A DNA stretch of 14,501 nt from NZQO01 sp964639255. GTDB taxonomy: Bacteria; Bacteroidota; Bacteroidia; Flavobacteriales; Flavobacteriaceae. Every line of letters starts with the position of its first letter. Position 1 is the stretch's first letter. The notes beneath the pieces were generated by a model. It did no database searches, was not told the origin of the DNA, and worked only from the letters and a program-made list of their open reading frames with translations. Positions 6,204 to 13,598 of this stretch are shown in pieces. The stretch is from the NCBI GenBank assembly GCA_964639255.1, contig CAZXDP010000064.1:1-14501 (forward strand), in the 5' to 3' direction. The position numbers and the translations under genes were made by a program.

Positions 6204-6933
6204 AAATGTAGGTTTGATTGGTTTGCCGCACGGGAACTACAATTTTTTCCGTGGTGGAAACGCCATTTTCAGTAAGGGTGATATCTAAAATAACTTCCGA
6301 AGCCAGAAGCGTTTCAATAATTACCTCTTGGCTGGAGGCCCCAGTTGGGGAAATTACTCCACTTTCGGGAAAACTTGGGGGAAAGGGGTCCTCAAGATTT
6401 GAAAGATTAATGAACTGCCGTCGCTGCTCGAATGCGATACGGTATTCCAACGTGCTGGTGGTGGTAGGCGATCGCTCGAAGCGAACGGTAAAAAGGCTAT
6501 TTTCGCGTAGCACTGTTTCTGGAAAGTTGTATTCCAATTGATTGTCATCTTGTGCTACTAACAAGAGAACGCTTCCAAATCTATCATCTAATACAATTGG
6601 GTTAAATTCATCCGTGCTCGCTGTATTGACCAATACAAATATGAAATTCTCGAACTTTGGGGCAAGTGCAACCAAATTCACGGTTCCATCGGTGTTAGAA
6701 CGACCCTGTCCTAATAATTTTTCGTCACCTCCAAAAAACTGTATGCGCTCCTTAACAGCTAGGGCATTTACTTGAACAGCTTCAATACCTTGACCTAAGG
6801 TGTCGACTACCCGCAGGTTGAAAAGAATGCGCTGGTTGTCTTGAATCTCAATTTCGCTACATCCTATTGCGGTTAATACCAATAGCAACGGAGCGATTCT
6901 TCTACTGAATCGTTTTAAGAAAATATTATTCAT
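6193..6933 (-). CDS. Lipoprotein of unknown function
   Basis: The 246-residue protein has a basic N-terminus (KRFSRRIAP), a hydrophobic stretch and a lipobox ending TAIGC with C25 as the lipidated residue. The mature part begins SEIEIQDNQ, followed by a region that looks like an Ig- or carboxypeptidase-regulatory-like fold (FNLRVVDTLGQGIEAVQVNAL, then GRSNTDGTVNLVALAP), a pattern common in Bacteroidota outer-membrane lipoproteins. The C-terminal half is strand-rich and ends in two tyrosines (IYDY). It starts 9 bases after the CrcB stop and overlaps the beta-barrel gene by 11 bases, so the two envelope proteins are probably made together and may form a pair in the outer membrane. No enzyme motif is visible. 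Confidence 0.8.
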   Translation of the reverse strand: MNNIFLKRFSRRIAPLLLVLTAIGCSEIEIQDNQRILFNLRVVDTLGQGIEAVQVNALAVKERIQFFGGDEKLLGQGRSNTDGTVNLVALAPKFENFIFVLVNTASTDEFNPIVLDDRFGSVLLLVAQDDNQLEYNFPETVLRENSLFTVRFERSPTTTSTLEYRIAFEQRRQFINLSNLEDPFPPSFPESGVISPTGASSQEVIIETLLASEVILDITLTENGVSTTEKIVVPVRQTNQTYIYDY

Positions 6934-6942
6934 AGCAGTTGA

Positions 6943-7314
6943 TTAAAAGATTCTTGTTACCCAGATACCAACAAATACAGCAATAATACCCAAAATAATA
7001 CTACCTAGAGTGTAAAGCAGGAAAGAATTGAGATCACCAGTTTTGATATAGTGATAATTTTCGTACGCGAAGGCGGAAAAAGTGGTAAAGCCGCCACAGA
7101 ACCCCGCAATCATAAACAAGCTGCTTGAATGCGACAGTGAATGTTGTTTGAGCGCCCAACCCATTACCAAACCAATGAGCAAGCTACCCACAATGTTCAC
7201 CAAAAATGTTCCCCAAGGTATTGGTGTCGTATTGTTTTGCAAGAGTTTACTTAGAACATATCGCAAGGTGCTTCCCAAACCGCCTCCCAAAAATACCAAC
7301 AGGGCATACTTCAT
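6943..7314 (-). CDS. crcB: CrcB/Fluc fluoride ion channel
   Basis: The 123-residue protein has four hydrophobic helices and the family motifs GGGLGSTLRY (10-19), GTFLVNIVGS with the pore asparagine N40, and GGFTTFSAF (74-82), where F79 and F82 correspond to the phenylalanine box. Fluc proteins form antiparallel dual-topology dimers that export fluoride. Only one copy is present, as expected for a homodimer. Its ATG directly follows the stop of the SRPBCC-GyrI gene (TAAATG, no spacer), so its translation is likely coupled. I see no crcB-type fluoride riboswitch upstream of the operon. The gene lies in the middle of an operon, unlike the common solitary arrangement. Confidence 0.95.
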   Translation of the reverse strand: MKYALLVFLGGGLGSTLRYVLSKLLQNNTTPIPWGTFLVNIVGSLLIGLVMGWALKQHSLSHSSSLFMIAGFCGGFTTFSAFAYENYHYIKTGDLNSFLLYTLGSIILGIIAVFVGIWVTRIF

Positions 7315-8376
7315 TTATTGCAAATTTGGAATGGGGTCTACCACGATGGGGATGTAGATTTCAGTTACCCAATTTGCGGGATTGGGAACTTCTTCTGGAT
7401 CGGTGACATACACTTCGAACATATTTGCAGCAGGATTGGCCTCCAAACCGTTCTCTGCCATATAGCTTTCAGCCTTGGCATAAGCTTTTTGTAGGTAGTC
7501 ATACTTACCACGAAGTGTGGTTTTAACGCTTGTTGAGGGTTCCATAAAACCGGAAACCACAGGGCTGCCTTCGGGAGTGATGATTCGTTCCCGAACGGGT
7601 ATCGCAGCCGAAAAAATAACCGTTCCGCTACCTTTGTCTATCTGATTATAAATGGCAAAAGGCTTGCCGGCCGAAGCAAGATTGTTTTCCTCCATAAAGG
7701 ATGAAATTTGCTGAAACATAGGCTTCATTTTATCGCTAATTTCGGTTTGCTTCGCTGCAGTGGTATTGTACAGGTAATAGGTGCCACCATAATTGGTAAT
7801 GCCATCTACGTGCACTGAAAATTGCGCCATTTCTTCCTTCACCACTGCCGCGAGGCTATCCAGGCCTTTTTCGAACATCGCTTTTAGCGAGGTGCTGAAA
7901 TCTTCATCCTGAAATGCCATAAACACCTTTTCCATAAAGCTCTGTTCCCCCTTCATACCCCAAACAACCTTTGTTTGTCCGGGAGTTTCGGTTTCCTCGA
8001 ACCTCCAATACACATCGCTATCGCTATCTCCAAGGGGCGTGTTGAATGTAATTTCTTGATTTATTTCCTTATTCGGGATTACCTTAACCGTTTTCATGGC
8101 CCCATCGCCCATCTCTTCACTGGTCCAAGAGTACGAAGCGCCTTCACCCTCGGTTTTCTCGGCATAGTCAATCTCCATATCAGAGTCTTCGGCCATCCAA
8201 GGACCCCATTCCTGCCAATTCTTAAAATCCTTTACATTGTCATAGATAACGGGGGCCGGCGCCTCGATGGTACGGGTTGCCGCTACATCAAAACTGCCGT
8301 CTTTTGTGGCAAAATAAATGGCAGCACCAATAAGGAAAATGAGCAGTAGGAAAAATAGGTACTTTAAGATTTTCAT
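7315..8376 (-). CDS. Membrane-anchored SRPBCC domain fused to GyrI-like effector-binding domain
   Basis: The 353-residue protein has one N-terminal hydrophobic helix (about 4-22, LKYLFFLLLIFLIGAAIYFA), an SRPBCC/START-like domain (about 28-180; TIEAPAPVIYDNVKDFKNW and WGPWMAEDSDMEI), and a C-terminal GyrI-like or AraC-effector-binding-like domain (about 198-350; YLYNTTAAKQ, IPVRERI, ending EIYIPIV). Both domains bind small hydrophobic or cationic ligands in other proteins, but no reaction is known for this fusion. The anchor suggests that it faces the periplasm or sits at the inner membrane. It is the first gene of the operon with crcB, the lipoprotein and the beta-barrel gene. A -7 box TATATTTG at 8412-8419 precedes it. 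Confidence 0.85.
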   Translation of the reverse strand: MKILKYLFFLLLIFLIGAAIYFATKDGSFDVAATRTIEAPAPVIYDNVKDFKNWQEWGPWMAEDSDMEIDYAEKTEGEGASYSWTSEEMGDGAMKTVKVIPNKEINQEITFNTPLGDSDSDVYWRFEETETPGQTKVVWGMKGEQSFMEKVFMAFQDEDFSTSLKAMFEKGLDSLAAVVKEEMAQFSVHVDGITNYGGTYYLYNTTAAKQTEISDKMKPMFQQISSFMEENNLASAGKPFAIYNQIDKGSGTVIFSAAIPVRERIITPEGSPVVSGFMEPSTSVKTTLRGKYDYLQKAYAKAESYMAENGLEANPAANMFEVYVTDPEEVPNPANWVTEIYIPIVVDPIPNLQ

Positions 8377-8411
8377 AGGTTAGATGGTTGGTTTCAACGG
8401 ATAAAGATAAT

Positions 8412-8419
8412 CAAATATA
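8412..8419 (-). promoter_or_regulatory. -7 box (TATATTTG) of the SRPBCC-crcB operon
   Basis: The box fits TAnnTTTG and lies 35 bases before the ATG at 8376 on the minus strand. No TTG is found at the usual distance, so only the -7 element is supported. Confidence 0.5.
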
Positions 8420-8434
8420 CAGGCAATAATTTAG

Positions 8435-8442
8435 TACATTTG
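8435..8442 (+). promoter_or_regulatory. -7 box (TACATTTG) of the M49 peptidase gene
   Basis: The box is an exact TAnnTTTG match 22 bases before the ATG at 8465, divergent from the box of the SRPBCC operon. A clear -33 TTG is missing. Confidence 0.55.
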
Positions 8443-8464
8443 CTGAAAATCAAAAATCAATAGA

Positions 8465-10501
8465 ATGAAGAATATTTTTTTAGTAGCGTTTGCCGTTAGT
8501 GGGTTCTTGTTCTGCTCCTGTGCCGAGGAAAAAAAGGATACCCCGCAGCCCGAAACCGCACAAATGTCTACCGATGATTTTGACTATCAGGTAGACCAGT
8601 TTGCCGATCTGAAGATTCTACGGTACCAAATCCCCGGGTGGGAGGACCTTTCCCTAAAAGAGCAGCAATTGGTGTATTACCTTACACAAGCCGGTCTCGC
8701 GGGCCGTGATATTATGTGGGATCAAAACTACCGCCATAACCTAAAAATTCGGAATGCACTTGAAAAAATCTATGAAAACTACAAGGGCGATAAGGATTTT
8801 GAAGATTGGAAGAATTTTGAAACGTATCTAAAACGGGTCTGGTTTTCAAACGGCATTCATCACCATTATAGCAATGCCAAGATAAAGCCCGATTTCAGCA
8901 AAGAATATCTCCAAACCTTGTTACAGGAAACCAATACCGAATTGAGCGGTGAGCCGTTCGAGGTTATCTTTAACGATGCCGATGCTAAAAAGGTGAACTT
9001 AAGCAAAGATGCTGATATCGTGTTGGGCAGCGCCATCAATTTCTACGGTCCCGATGTTACCACTGCGGATGTAGAGAAATATTATGGAAATATTAAGACT
9101 GATGCAGACGAACCCATTGAGTTGGGCCTTAACTCAAAATTGGTAAAAGAAAACGGAAAGTTGGTTGAGAAGGTATGGAAAAGCGGTGGCATGTACGGTC
9201 CCGCTATCGACAAGATTATTTTCTGGCTGGAAAAGGCCAAAGATGTTGCCGAAAATCAGCAGCAGGTGAAGGCGCTAGAGCTTTTAATTGAATATTATAA
9301 AACCGGTAGTCTCGATACGTGGGATGACTACGCCGTGGCGTGGGTTAACAGCACCGATGGCGATATCGATTGGATTAACGGCTTTATTGAAGTGTACAAC
9401 GACCCTAAGGGGTATAAAGGTTCCTACGAAACGATCGTCCAGATTAAGGATTTCGATATGAGCAAGAAGATGGAGGTGCTCTCTAAGGAAGCGCAATGGT
9501 TTGAAGACAATTCACCCTTAATGAAAGAACATAAAAAAGATTCGGTAAAGGGGGTTTCCTATAAAACCGTTATTGTGGCCGGAGAAGCTGGAGACGCGTC
9601 GCCAAGCACGCCTATTGGCGTCAACCTGCCCAATAACAACTGGATTCGGCAGGCCCACGGCAGCAAATCGGTTTCGCTTGGCAACATTATCAATGCCTAC
9701 AACAATGCCGGCGGTAGCGGTAGGCTAAAGGAATTTGCGCACGATGAGGAAGAAATTGCGCTGGAAGAGGAATACGGCCAGAACGCCGATAAGCTACATA
9801 CCGCACTTCACGAGGTGGTAGGGCACGCGAGCGGACAAATTAATCCGGGTGTCGGCACTCCCAAGGAAACTCTTAAAAGTTATAAATCGACCATCGAGGA
9901 AGGTCGTGCCGACTTGTTTGGGCTTTATTACCTAATGGATCCAAAATTGGAAGAATTGGGACTGGTAGAAGATTGGGAAAAAACCGGTAAGGCAGCATAC
10001 GATGGATACATTCGTAATGGAATGATAGGTCAATTGGTGCGATTGGAACTGGGCGATGACGTAGAAGAGGCCCATATGCGAAACCGCCAATGGGTGAGCG
10101 CCTGGGTGTATGAGAAAGGACAGGACGAAGGCGTTATAGAGAAGGTGACCCGCGATGGAAAAACGTATTACGACATTAAGGATTACCAACGTCTTCGAGA
10201 ACTATTTGGTGAGCTCCTGCGCGAAACGCAGCGAATAACTTCAGAAGGAGATTACGAAGCGGCGAAGAACCTTGTGGAGACCTATGGTGTTAAGGTAGAC
10301 CAAGAATTGCACCGTGAGGTCTTGGAACGGAACAAACAATTTAAATCGGCTCCTTACAGCGGTTTTGTAAATCCGGAAATTAGGCCGTTACTGGACGACG
10401 CTGGTGAAATTACCGGTTTCACTTTGTATCAGCCTGAAACATTCGAGGAACAGATGCTGCGCTATTCCAAAGAATATGGTAATCTTCCGGAAGAGAATTA
10501 A
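8465..10501 (+). CDS. Dipeptidyl-peptidase III-type zinc peptidase (M49), lipoprotein
   Basis: The 678-residue protein carries the M49 zinc motif HEVVGH at residues 449-454 (two histidine ligands and catalytic E450) and the second motif EEGRAD at 478-483, which supplies the third ligand. The family cleaves dipeptides from the N-terminus of short peptides. The length is close to that of other Bacteroidota DPP III proteins, shorter than the human enzyme. The N-terminus is a lipoprotein signal (GFLFCSC; C19, or possibly C17, lipidated) followed by acidic AEEKKD, so the enzyme is placed in the envelope rather than the cytosol. Proteins of this group are sometimes misannotated as dihydrofolate reductase. 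The gene stands alone, with a TAnnTTTG box upstream and a strong terminator downstream. Confidence 0.93.
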   Translation: MKNIFLVAFAVSGFLFCSCAEEKKDTPQPETAQMSTDDFDYQVDQFADLKILRYQIPGWEDLSLKEQQLVYYLTQAGLAGRDIMWDQNYRHNLKIRNALEKIYENYKGDKDFEDWKNFETYLKRVWFSNGIHHHYSNAKIKPDFSKEYLQTLLQETNTELSGEPFEVIFNDADAKKVNLSKDADIVLGSAINFYGPDVTTADVEKYYGNIKTDADEPIELGLNSKLVKENGKLVEKVWKSGGMYGPAIDKIIFWLEKAKDVAENQQQVKALELLIEYYKTGSLDTWDDYAVAWVNSTDGDIDWINGFIEVYNDPKGYKGSYETIVQIKDFDMSKKMEVLSKEAQWFEDNSPLMKEHKKDSVKGVSYKTVIVAGEAGDASPSTPIGVNLPNNNWIRQAHGSKSVSLGNIINAYNNAGGSGRLKEFAHDEEEIALEEEYGQNADKLHTALHEVVGHASGQINPGVGTPKETLKSYKSTIEEGRADLFGLYYLMDPKLEELGLVEDWEKTGKAAYDGYIRNGMIGQLVRLELGDDVEEAHMRNRQWVSAWVYEKGQDEGVIEKVTRDGKTYYDIKDYQRLRELFGELLRETQRITSEGDYEAAKNLVETYGVKVDQELHREVLERNKQFKSAPYSGFVNPEIRPLLDDAGEITGFTLYQPETFEEQMLRYSKEYGNLPEEN

Positions 10502-10513
10502 TAAAATGATTAT

Positions 10514-10550
10514 AAAAAAAATCCCTTCGATAGCCGAAGGGATTTTTTTT
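10514..10550. terminator. Bidirectional intrinsic terminator between convergent genes
   Basis: ATCCCTTCG (10521-10529) pairs perfectly with CGAAGGGAT (10535-10543) around a 5-base loop. Seven A residues precede the stem and seven T residues follow it, so it can act on both strands: it ends the M49 peptidase transcript (stop at 10501) and the lipoprotein transcript from the minus strand (stop at 10563). Confidence 0.92.
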
Positions 10551-10562
10551 GCAGTAAAGCCA

Positions 10563-11387
10563 CTAATAGGTAAGTTGGAACCTTAAGCAACTATTGGCGG
10601 TAATGGTAAAATTCCCATCCCAATTTATATTTTGGCAACTGGCCGTGAATGAATATGTTCCCGGTGCCAAGTCGTTGAATACTCCTCCAAAGGAAGTATC
10701 TGTACAATCTGGAGCACCACCATAATAGCCACTGATTACCGTGCTGCCCACTCCTGGAACATTTAACGAAATATTTCCGCACCCAAAATCTTCATTGATC
10801 CAAAAGATAACATCACCAGTGGTGGCACCATTCCCATTTCCGTTACCATTTCCGTTCCCATTGCCATTTCCGTTACCGCCAGAGTTACCCTGTGCATCGT
10901 CACAGTCTACCCCAAAACCAGATACCACAACATCTACAGACCCGTTGGTGTCGAGATTGGCCTCTAGAATAAATTCAACCCCATTGATGGCAATGGTACA
11001 GGTGTTGGGAGCAATACTACCCATGTTGTGTGCGAATAGCGTAACATAATTAAATCCGTTAAAGCCGAAATCGTAGGTAACGCTAATGGGAGCTCCCGGT
11101 CCATCGAGTACTTGTTCGTCGATAATGGTTGCGCCGTTCGCGATGATCGACACAATATCGCCATCTATGGTGCCGTGGTCCCAAACCTCGATGGTAGTAA
11201 TGCGGCTATTAATTTCTATACAGCCCAGATTGTTGTTGGGCCTACCAAACGAGGAGGATGGAATAATTGATACTTCGTTAATTTCAATAGGTTCCGGTTC
11301 ATCTGGGGTGTCCTCTTCTTCTTCACAGGAGATAAAGATAAAATTGAAAAGCAGGAAAATGGGTAAAAAGTACTTTAGTCTGTTCAT
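10563..11387 (-). CDS. Probable surface lipoprotein with Gly-Asn repeat linker
   Basis: The 274-residue protein has a lipobox FIFISC (C21) followed at once by EEEEDTPDEPEP, an acidic run that resembles the lipoprotein surface-export signal of Bacteroidota. Residues about 60-150 form a strand-rich domain (TIEVWDHGTIDGDIVSIIAN, later NYVTLFAHNMGSIAPNT) similar by eye to a domain frequent in Bacteroidota envelope proteins. A linker of eight Gly-Asn pairs (about 171-187) then leads to a C-terminal domain with four cysteines (FGCGN, PDCTD, ASCQN, NSCLRF) that could form disulfides. No catalytic motif is visible, and the role is unknown. It has its own -7 box (11414-11421) and shares the terminator at 10514-10550. 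Confidence 0.82.
   Translation of the reverse strand: MNRLKYFLPIFLLFNFIFISCEEEEDTPDEPEPIEINEVSIIPSSSFGRPNNNLGCIEINSRITTIEVWDHGTIDGDIVSIIANGATIIDEQVLDGPGAPISVTYDFGFNGFNYVTLFAHNMGSIAPNTCTIAINGVEFILEANLDTNGSVDVVVSGFGVDCDDAQGNSGGNGNGNGNGNGNGNGNGATTGDVIFWINEDFGCGNISLNVPGVGSTVISGYYGGAPDCTDTSFGGVFNDLAPGTYSFTASCQNINWDGNFTITANSCLRFQLTY
10827..10877 (-). repeat. In-frame Gly-Asn codon repeat
   Basis: Seventeen codons alternate Gly and Asn (GGN and AAY), giving a 6-base period with a partial 12-base period (GGT AAC GGA AAT). Codons vary at the third base. It encodes a flexible linker between the two domains of the lipoprotein. Length changes in multiples of 6 bases would keep the frame. Confidence 0.9.
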
Positions 11388-11413
11388 ATAATTTGGTTTT
11401 TAGTGAAACGGCC

Positions 11414-11421
11414 CAAATATA
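11414..11421 (-). promoter_or_regulatory. -7 box (TATATTTG) of the Gly-Asn lipoprotein gene
   Basis: This is an exact TAnnTTTG match on the minus strand, 26 bases before the ATG at 11387. A TTG exists only 29 bases further upstream, outside the normal spacing. Confidence 0.5.
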
Positions 11422-11806
11422 ATTTTTGGTTTTCACATAATAACTAGCCACAATTAAATTGTTTTAGTTAAATATTTGAAGGAAAAACAAAAGGGAAGTA
11501 AGCTGTGTTTCTAATTAAATCTCTAAGCTCTCGGGAAAATGGCGGATGCATCGAGCTGAAGTGAGAAGGGGGAGTAGTTTGCAATACAAATGACTATGAA
11601 GATGGCTTCAGAAATATTCTACATAAGTCGAGATAAAAATTTCACCGTAGAAAAGAGTGTTCTTGCAAGGATTTAATATATAGTTTGACAGCAGATGGTT
11701 AGAGTAACCCTTTTAATAGCTTGATAGTTAAATCTTGAAATATAAAAAATACCCCTTCCCATTGATGCGGATTCTATTTCAGATTGGCGTCTCTATAATT
11801 GAATTA
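11422..11806. other. Gene-poor AT-rich stretch, nothing recognisable
   Basis: This stretch of about 385 bases has no ORF longer than about 30 codons on either strand, no tRNA-like fold, and no strong hairpin or terminator that I can find. The longest tidy small ORF is 11590-11676 on the plus strand (28 residues, starting MTMKMASEIFY), without a TAnnTTTG box at the expected distance. It may be decayed coding sequence, or it may hold a small RNA that cannot be recognised by eye. Confidence 0.5.
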
Positions 11807-11995
11807 TTATTCCCGAAGAAATGTTTTTGCCGCTAATAGCAATAACACAAAAACGACGAAACCAACCAAGATCCAGATACTGCCCTTGTAATATTTTTGA
11901 TGCAATTTTTTGTCCTTTCGGTACATGCGTATCATAATCACAACAAAGGCAACAAAGAAAAAAATGGCAAAGAGAAGCTGGCCGGTGGAAAACAT
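11807..11995 (-). CDS. Small two-helix membrane protein
   Basis: The 62-residue protein has two hydrophobic helices (about 5-24 and 41-58) separated by a basic loop, MYRKDKKLHQKYYKGS, which should face the cytoplasm. It ends TFLRE. The form resembles small uncharacterised membrane proteins that are common in Flavobacteriaceae. A -7 box TATTTTTG (12017-12024) lies 21 bases before its ATG. An alternative overlapping frame starting at 12068 has no such features and is rejected. It is divergent from the MazG-like gene with only 37 bases between the starts. The function is unknown. Confidence 0.78.
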   Translation of the reverse strand: MFSTGQLLFAIFFFVAFVVIMIRMYRKDKKLHQKYYKGSIWILVGFVVFVLLLLAAKTFLRE

Positions 11996-12016
11996 ATTTG
12001 TGTAGCTTTATGGTTG

Positions 12017-12024
12017 CAAAAATA
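12017..12024 (-). promoter_or_regulatory. -7 box (TATTTTTG) of the small membrane protein gene
   Basis: This is an exact TAnnTTTG match on the minus strand inside the 37-base divergent spacer. The -33 element would fall inside the start of the MazG-like gene, and no clear TTG is seen there. Confidence 0.5.
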
Positions 12025-12032
12025 CAACAGAA

Positions 12033-12413
12033 ATGAAAAATAAGATCAATGCCGTACATGAATTCCACACTGCCTTTGGCCTAGGCATTCGGGAAACCCC
12101 TACGGCGTCGTTGGGAACAGAAAAAAATTTGTTGCGCTATGCCTTGATGCGCGAAGAAAATGAAGAATATTTGGAAGCGGCGAACAATAACGATTTGGTA
12201 GAAGTAGCCGATGCCTTGGGAGATATGCTTTATATTCTGTGCGGCACCATTATAGAACACGGTCTGCAGCATAAAATCGAAGCGGTTTTTGACGAAATTC
12301 AACGCAGTAATATGAGCAAGTTGGGTGCCGATGGGAAACCTGTTTACCGTGAAGACGGGAAAGTACTAAAGGGGCCAAACTATGTAAAGCCCAACATTAA
12401 AGATTTACTATAG
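12033..12413 (+). CDS. MazG/HisE-like nucleoside triphosphate pyrophosphohydrolase
   Basis: The 126-residue protein belongs to the all-alpha NTP pyrophosphohydrolase superfamily, which hydrolyses NTPs to NMP and pyrophosphate using Mg2+. The metal-binding signature is seen as EENEE (E41, E42, E45) followed by EVADALGD (E57, D60, D64). The C-terminal part (MSKLGADGKPVYREDGKVLKG) is typical of short phosphoribosyl-ATP pyrophosphohydrolase-like proteins in Bacteroidota and phages. Likely roles are house-cleaning of unusual nucleotides or dUTP/dCTP turnover; the substrate cannot be read. It is divergent from the small membrane protein gene and tail to tail with ilvE, one base apart. A one-mismatch -7 box (CATATTTG, 11993-12000) lies 32 bases before the ATG. 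Confidence 0.9.
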   Translation: MKNKINAVHEFHTAFGLGIRETPTASLGTEKNLLRYALMREENEEYLEAANNNDLVEVADALGDMLYILCGTIIEHGLQHKIEAVFDEIQRSNMSKLGADGKPVYREDGKVLKGPNYVKPNIKDLL

Positions 12414-12414
12414 G

Positions 12415-13488
12415 CTACACCTCGTATCGCCATCCAAACGGATCGGTCGTACGGTTTTGTTGAATGTCCATCAACTCTTTTTTTAAACGTTTCGCATAGC
12501 TGTCTGCATCGTTCTGTTTCGGTAGTTCGTAGTTGGTATCATCATAGCTGAAAGCACTCACAGGACTTATCACGGCCGCTGTACCAGCGCCGAAAATTTC
12601 CTTAAGGCTGCCGTTCTTGGCAGAGGCTACCAACTCTGACACTTCGATGCGGCGCACTTCGGTAGGAATGCCATCGTGTTCGGCAAGGGAGAGTACACTT
12701 TTGCGCGTCACCCCATCGAGAATGCGGTCACTAATGGGTGCGGTGAGCAAGGTATCGTTGATTCTGAAGAAAACATTCATAGTTCCGGCTTCTTCCAAAT
12801 AGCGATGCTCGTTGCTATCGGTCCAAATAATTTGCTGAAATCCTTTTTCCCGGGCGAGGTTAGTGGGATAAAATTGAGCTCCGTAGTTGCCGGCAGCCTT
12901 CGCAAATCCCACACCGCCATCTGCGGCGCGGCTGTACTTCTGGGCTACCATCACTTTTACATCGCCGGTGTAGTAAGCCTGGGCTGGAGACATCAAAATC
13001 ATAAACTTATACTCGTTGGACGGTGCTGCCGATACCCCAACTTGGGTAGCCATCACAAACGGCCGTATGTATAGTGAATTGCCTTCCCCGGGCTGTACCC
13101 AGTCGCGATCCAGTTCCATAAGCTTGTGCAAGGCCTCAAAAAAAAGTTCGCGAGGAAATTCTGGAATGGCCATTCGTACCGAAGATTTATTGATACGCTT
13201 GAAATTTTCCTCTGGGCGAAACAGAAATACCTTCCCGGCATCATCCTTATACGCTTTCATGCCTTCAAAAACGGCCTGCCCATAATGAAACACTTTTGCA
13301 GCGGGCGAAATAGTCAGCGGTCCATAAGGTCGTATTACAGCATCCTTCCACTCACCATTCTTGTAATCACATTCAAAAATGTGGTCTGTAAAGGTGGTTC
13401 CAAAAGTCAGTTTGTCAAAATTTACTTCATTTATTCTCGAGAGGGTGGCTTTTTCCACACGTATGTTATCCGAAGTCGTAAGGCTCAT
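12415..13488 (-). CDS. ilvE: Branched-chain amino acid aminotransferase (class IV PLP enzyme)
   Basis: The 357-residue protein has the long (eukaryotic-like, BCAT type II) form. It transfers the amino group between Leu, Ile or Val and 2-oxoglutarate using PLP, in the cytoplasm. The PLP lysine is K197 in FAKAAGNYGAQ. Other family marks are FHYGQAVFEGMKAY (67-80), SLYIRPFV, EEAGTMNVFF with the conserved glutamate, and ILDGVTRKSVLSLA. It ends with TAG at 12417-12415, one base from the end of the MazG-like gene. A TAnnTTTG box lies 19 bases upstream of the ATG. No T-box or leader peptide is seen in the 100-base upstream region. The length is normal and there is no sign of damage. Confidence 0.96.
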   Translation of the reverse strand: MSLTTSDNIRVEKATLSRINEVNFDKLTFGTTFTDHIFECDYKNGEWKDAVIRPYGPLTISPAAKVFHYGQAVFEGMKAYKDDAGKVFLFRPEENFKRINKSSVRMAIPEFPRELFFEALHKLMELDRDWVQPGEGNSLYIRPFVMATQVGVSAAPSNEYKFMILMSPAQAYYTGDVKVMVAQKYSRAADGGVGFAKAAGNYGAQFYPTNLAREKGFQQIIWTDSNEHRYLEEAGTMNVFFRINDTLLTAPISDRILDGVTRKSVLSLAEHDGIPTEVRRIEVSELVASAKNGSLKEIFGAGTAAVISPVSAFSYDDTNYELPKQNDADSYAKRLKKELMDIQQNRTTDPFGWRYEV

Positions 13489-13507
13489 CTAGGTTGTGTT
13501 TGTCACA

Positions 13508-13515
13508 CAAAAATA
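13508..13515 (-). promoter_or_regulatory. -7 box (TATTTTTG) of ilvE
   Basis: This is an exact TAnnTTTG match on the minus strand, 19 bases before the ATG at 13488. No TTG is found at the expected spacing in the AT-rich region upstream. Confidence 0.5.
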
Positions 13516-13598
13516 GTTAAAATTTCCACCATAAAAAACGTAAAAAATCATTAAAATTGCAGTATCTTAATGAGTAATGAACTTATAAAATATTGAAA

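Noticed and set aside
8377..8464. Fluoride riboswitch upstream of the crcB operon
   Set aside because: The 88-base divergent spacer is AT-rich and lacks the conserved crcB-motif elements that I know.
11590..11676. 28-codon ORF in the gene-poor spacer
   Set aside because: Too short, no promoter box at the right distance and no recognised similarity; not called as a gene.
11793..12068. 91-codon minus-strand ORF overlapping the small membrane protein and MazG-like gene
   Set aside because: The other frame (11807-11995) has a clean two-helix protein with its own promoter box; the longer frame is rich in Cys and His in a way unlike its neighbours.
12676..13554. Long plus-strand ORFs (132 and 142 codons) over ilvE
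   Set aside because: They lie opposite a well-conserved aminotransferase and have no recognisable motif or promoter.
13489..13598. T-box or amino-acid attenuator in front of ilvE
   Set aside because: Only about 20 bases separate the probable -7 box from the ATG, and no leader hairpin or terminator is present.
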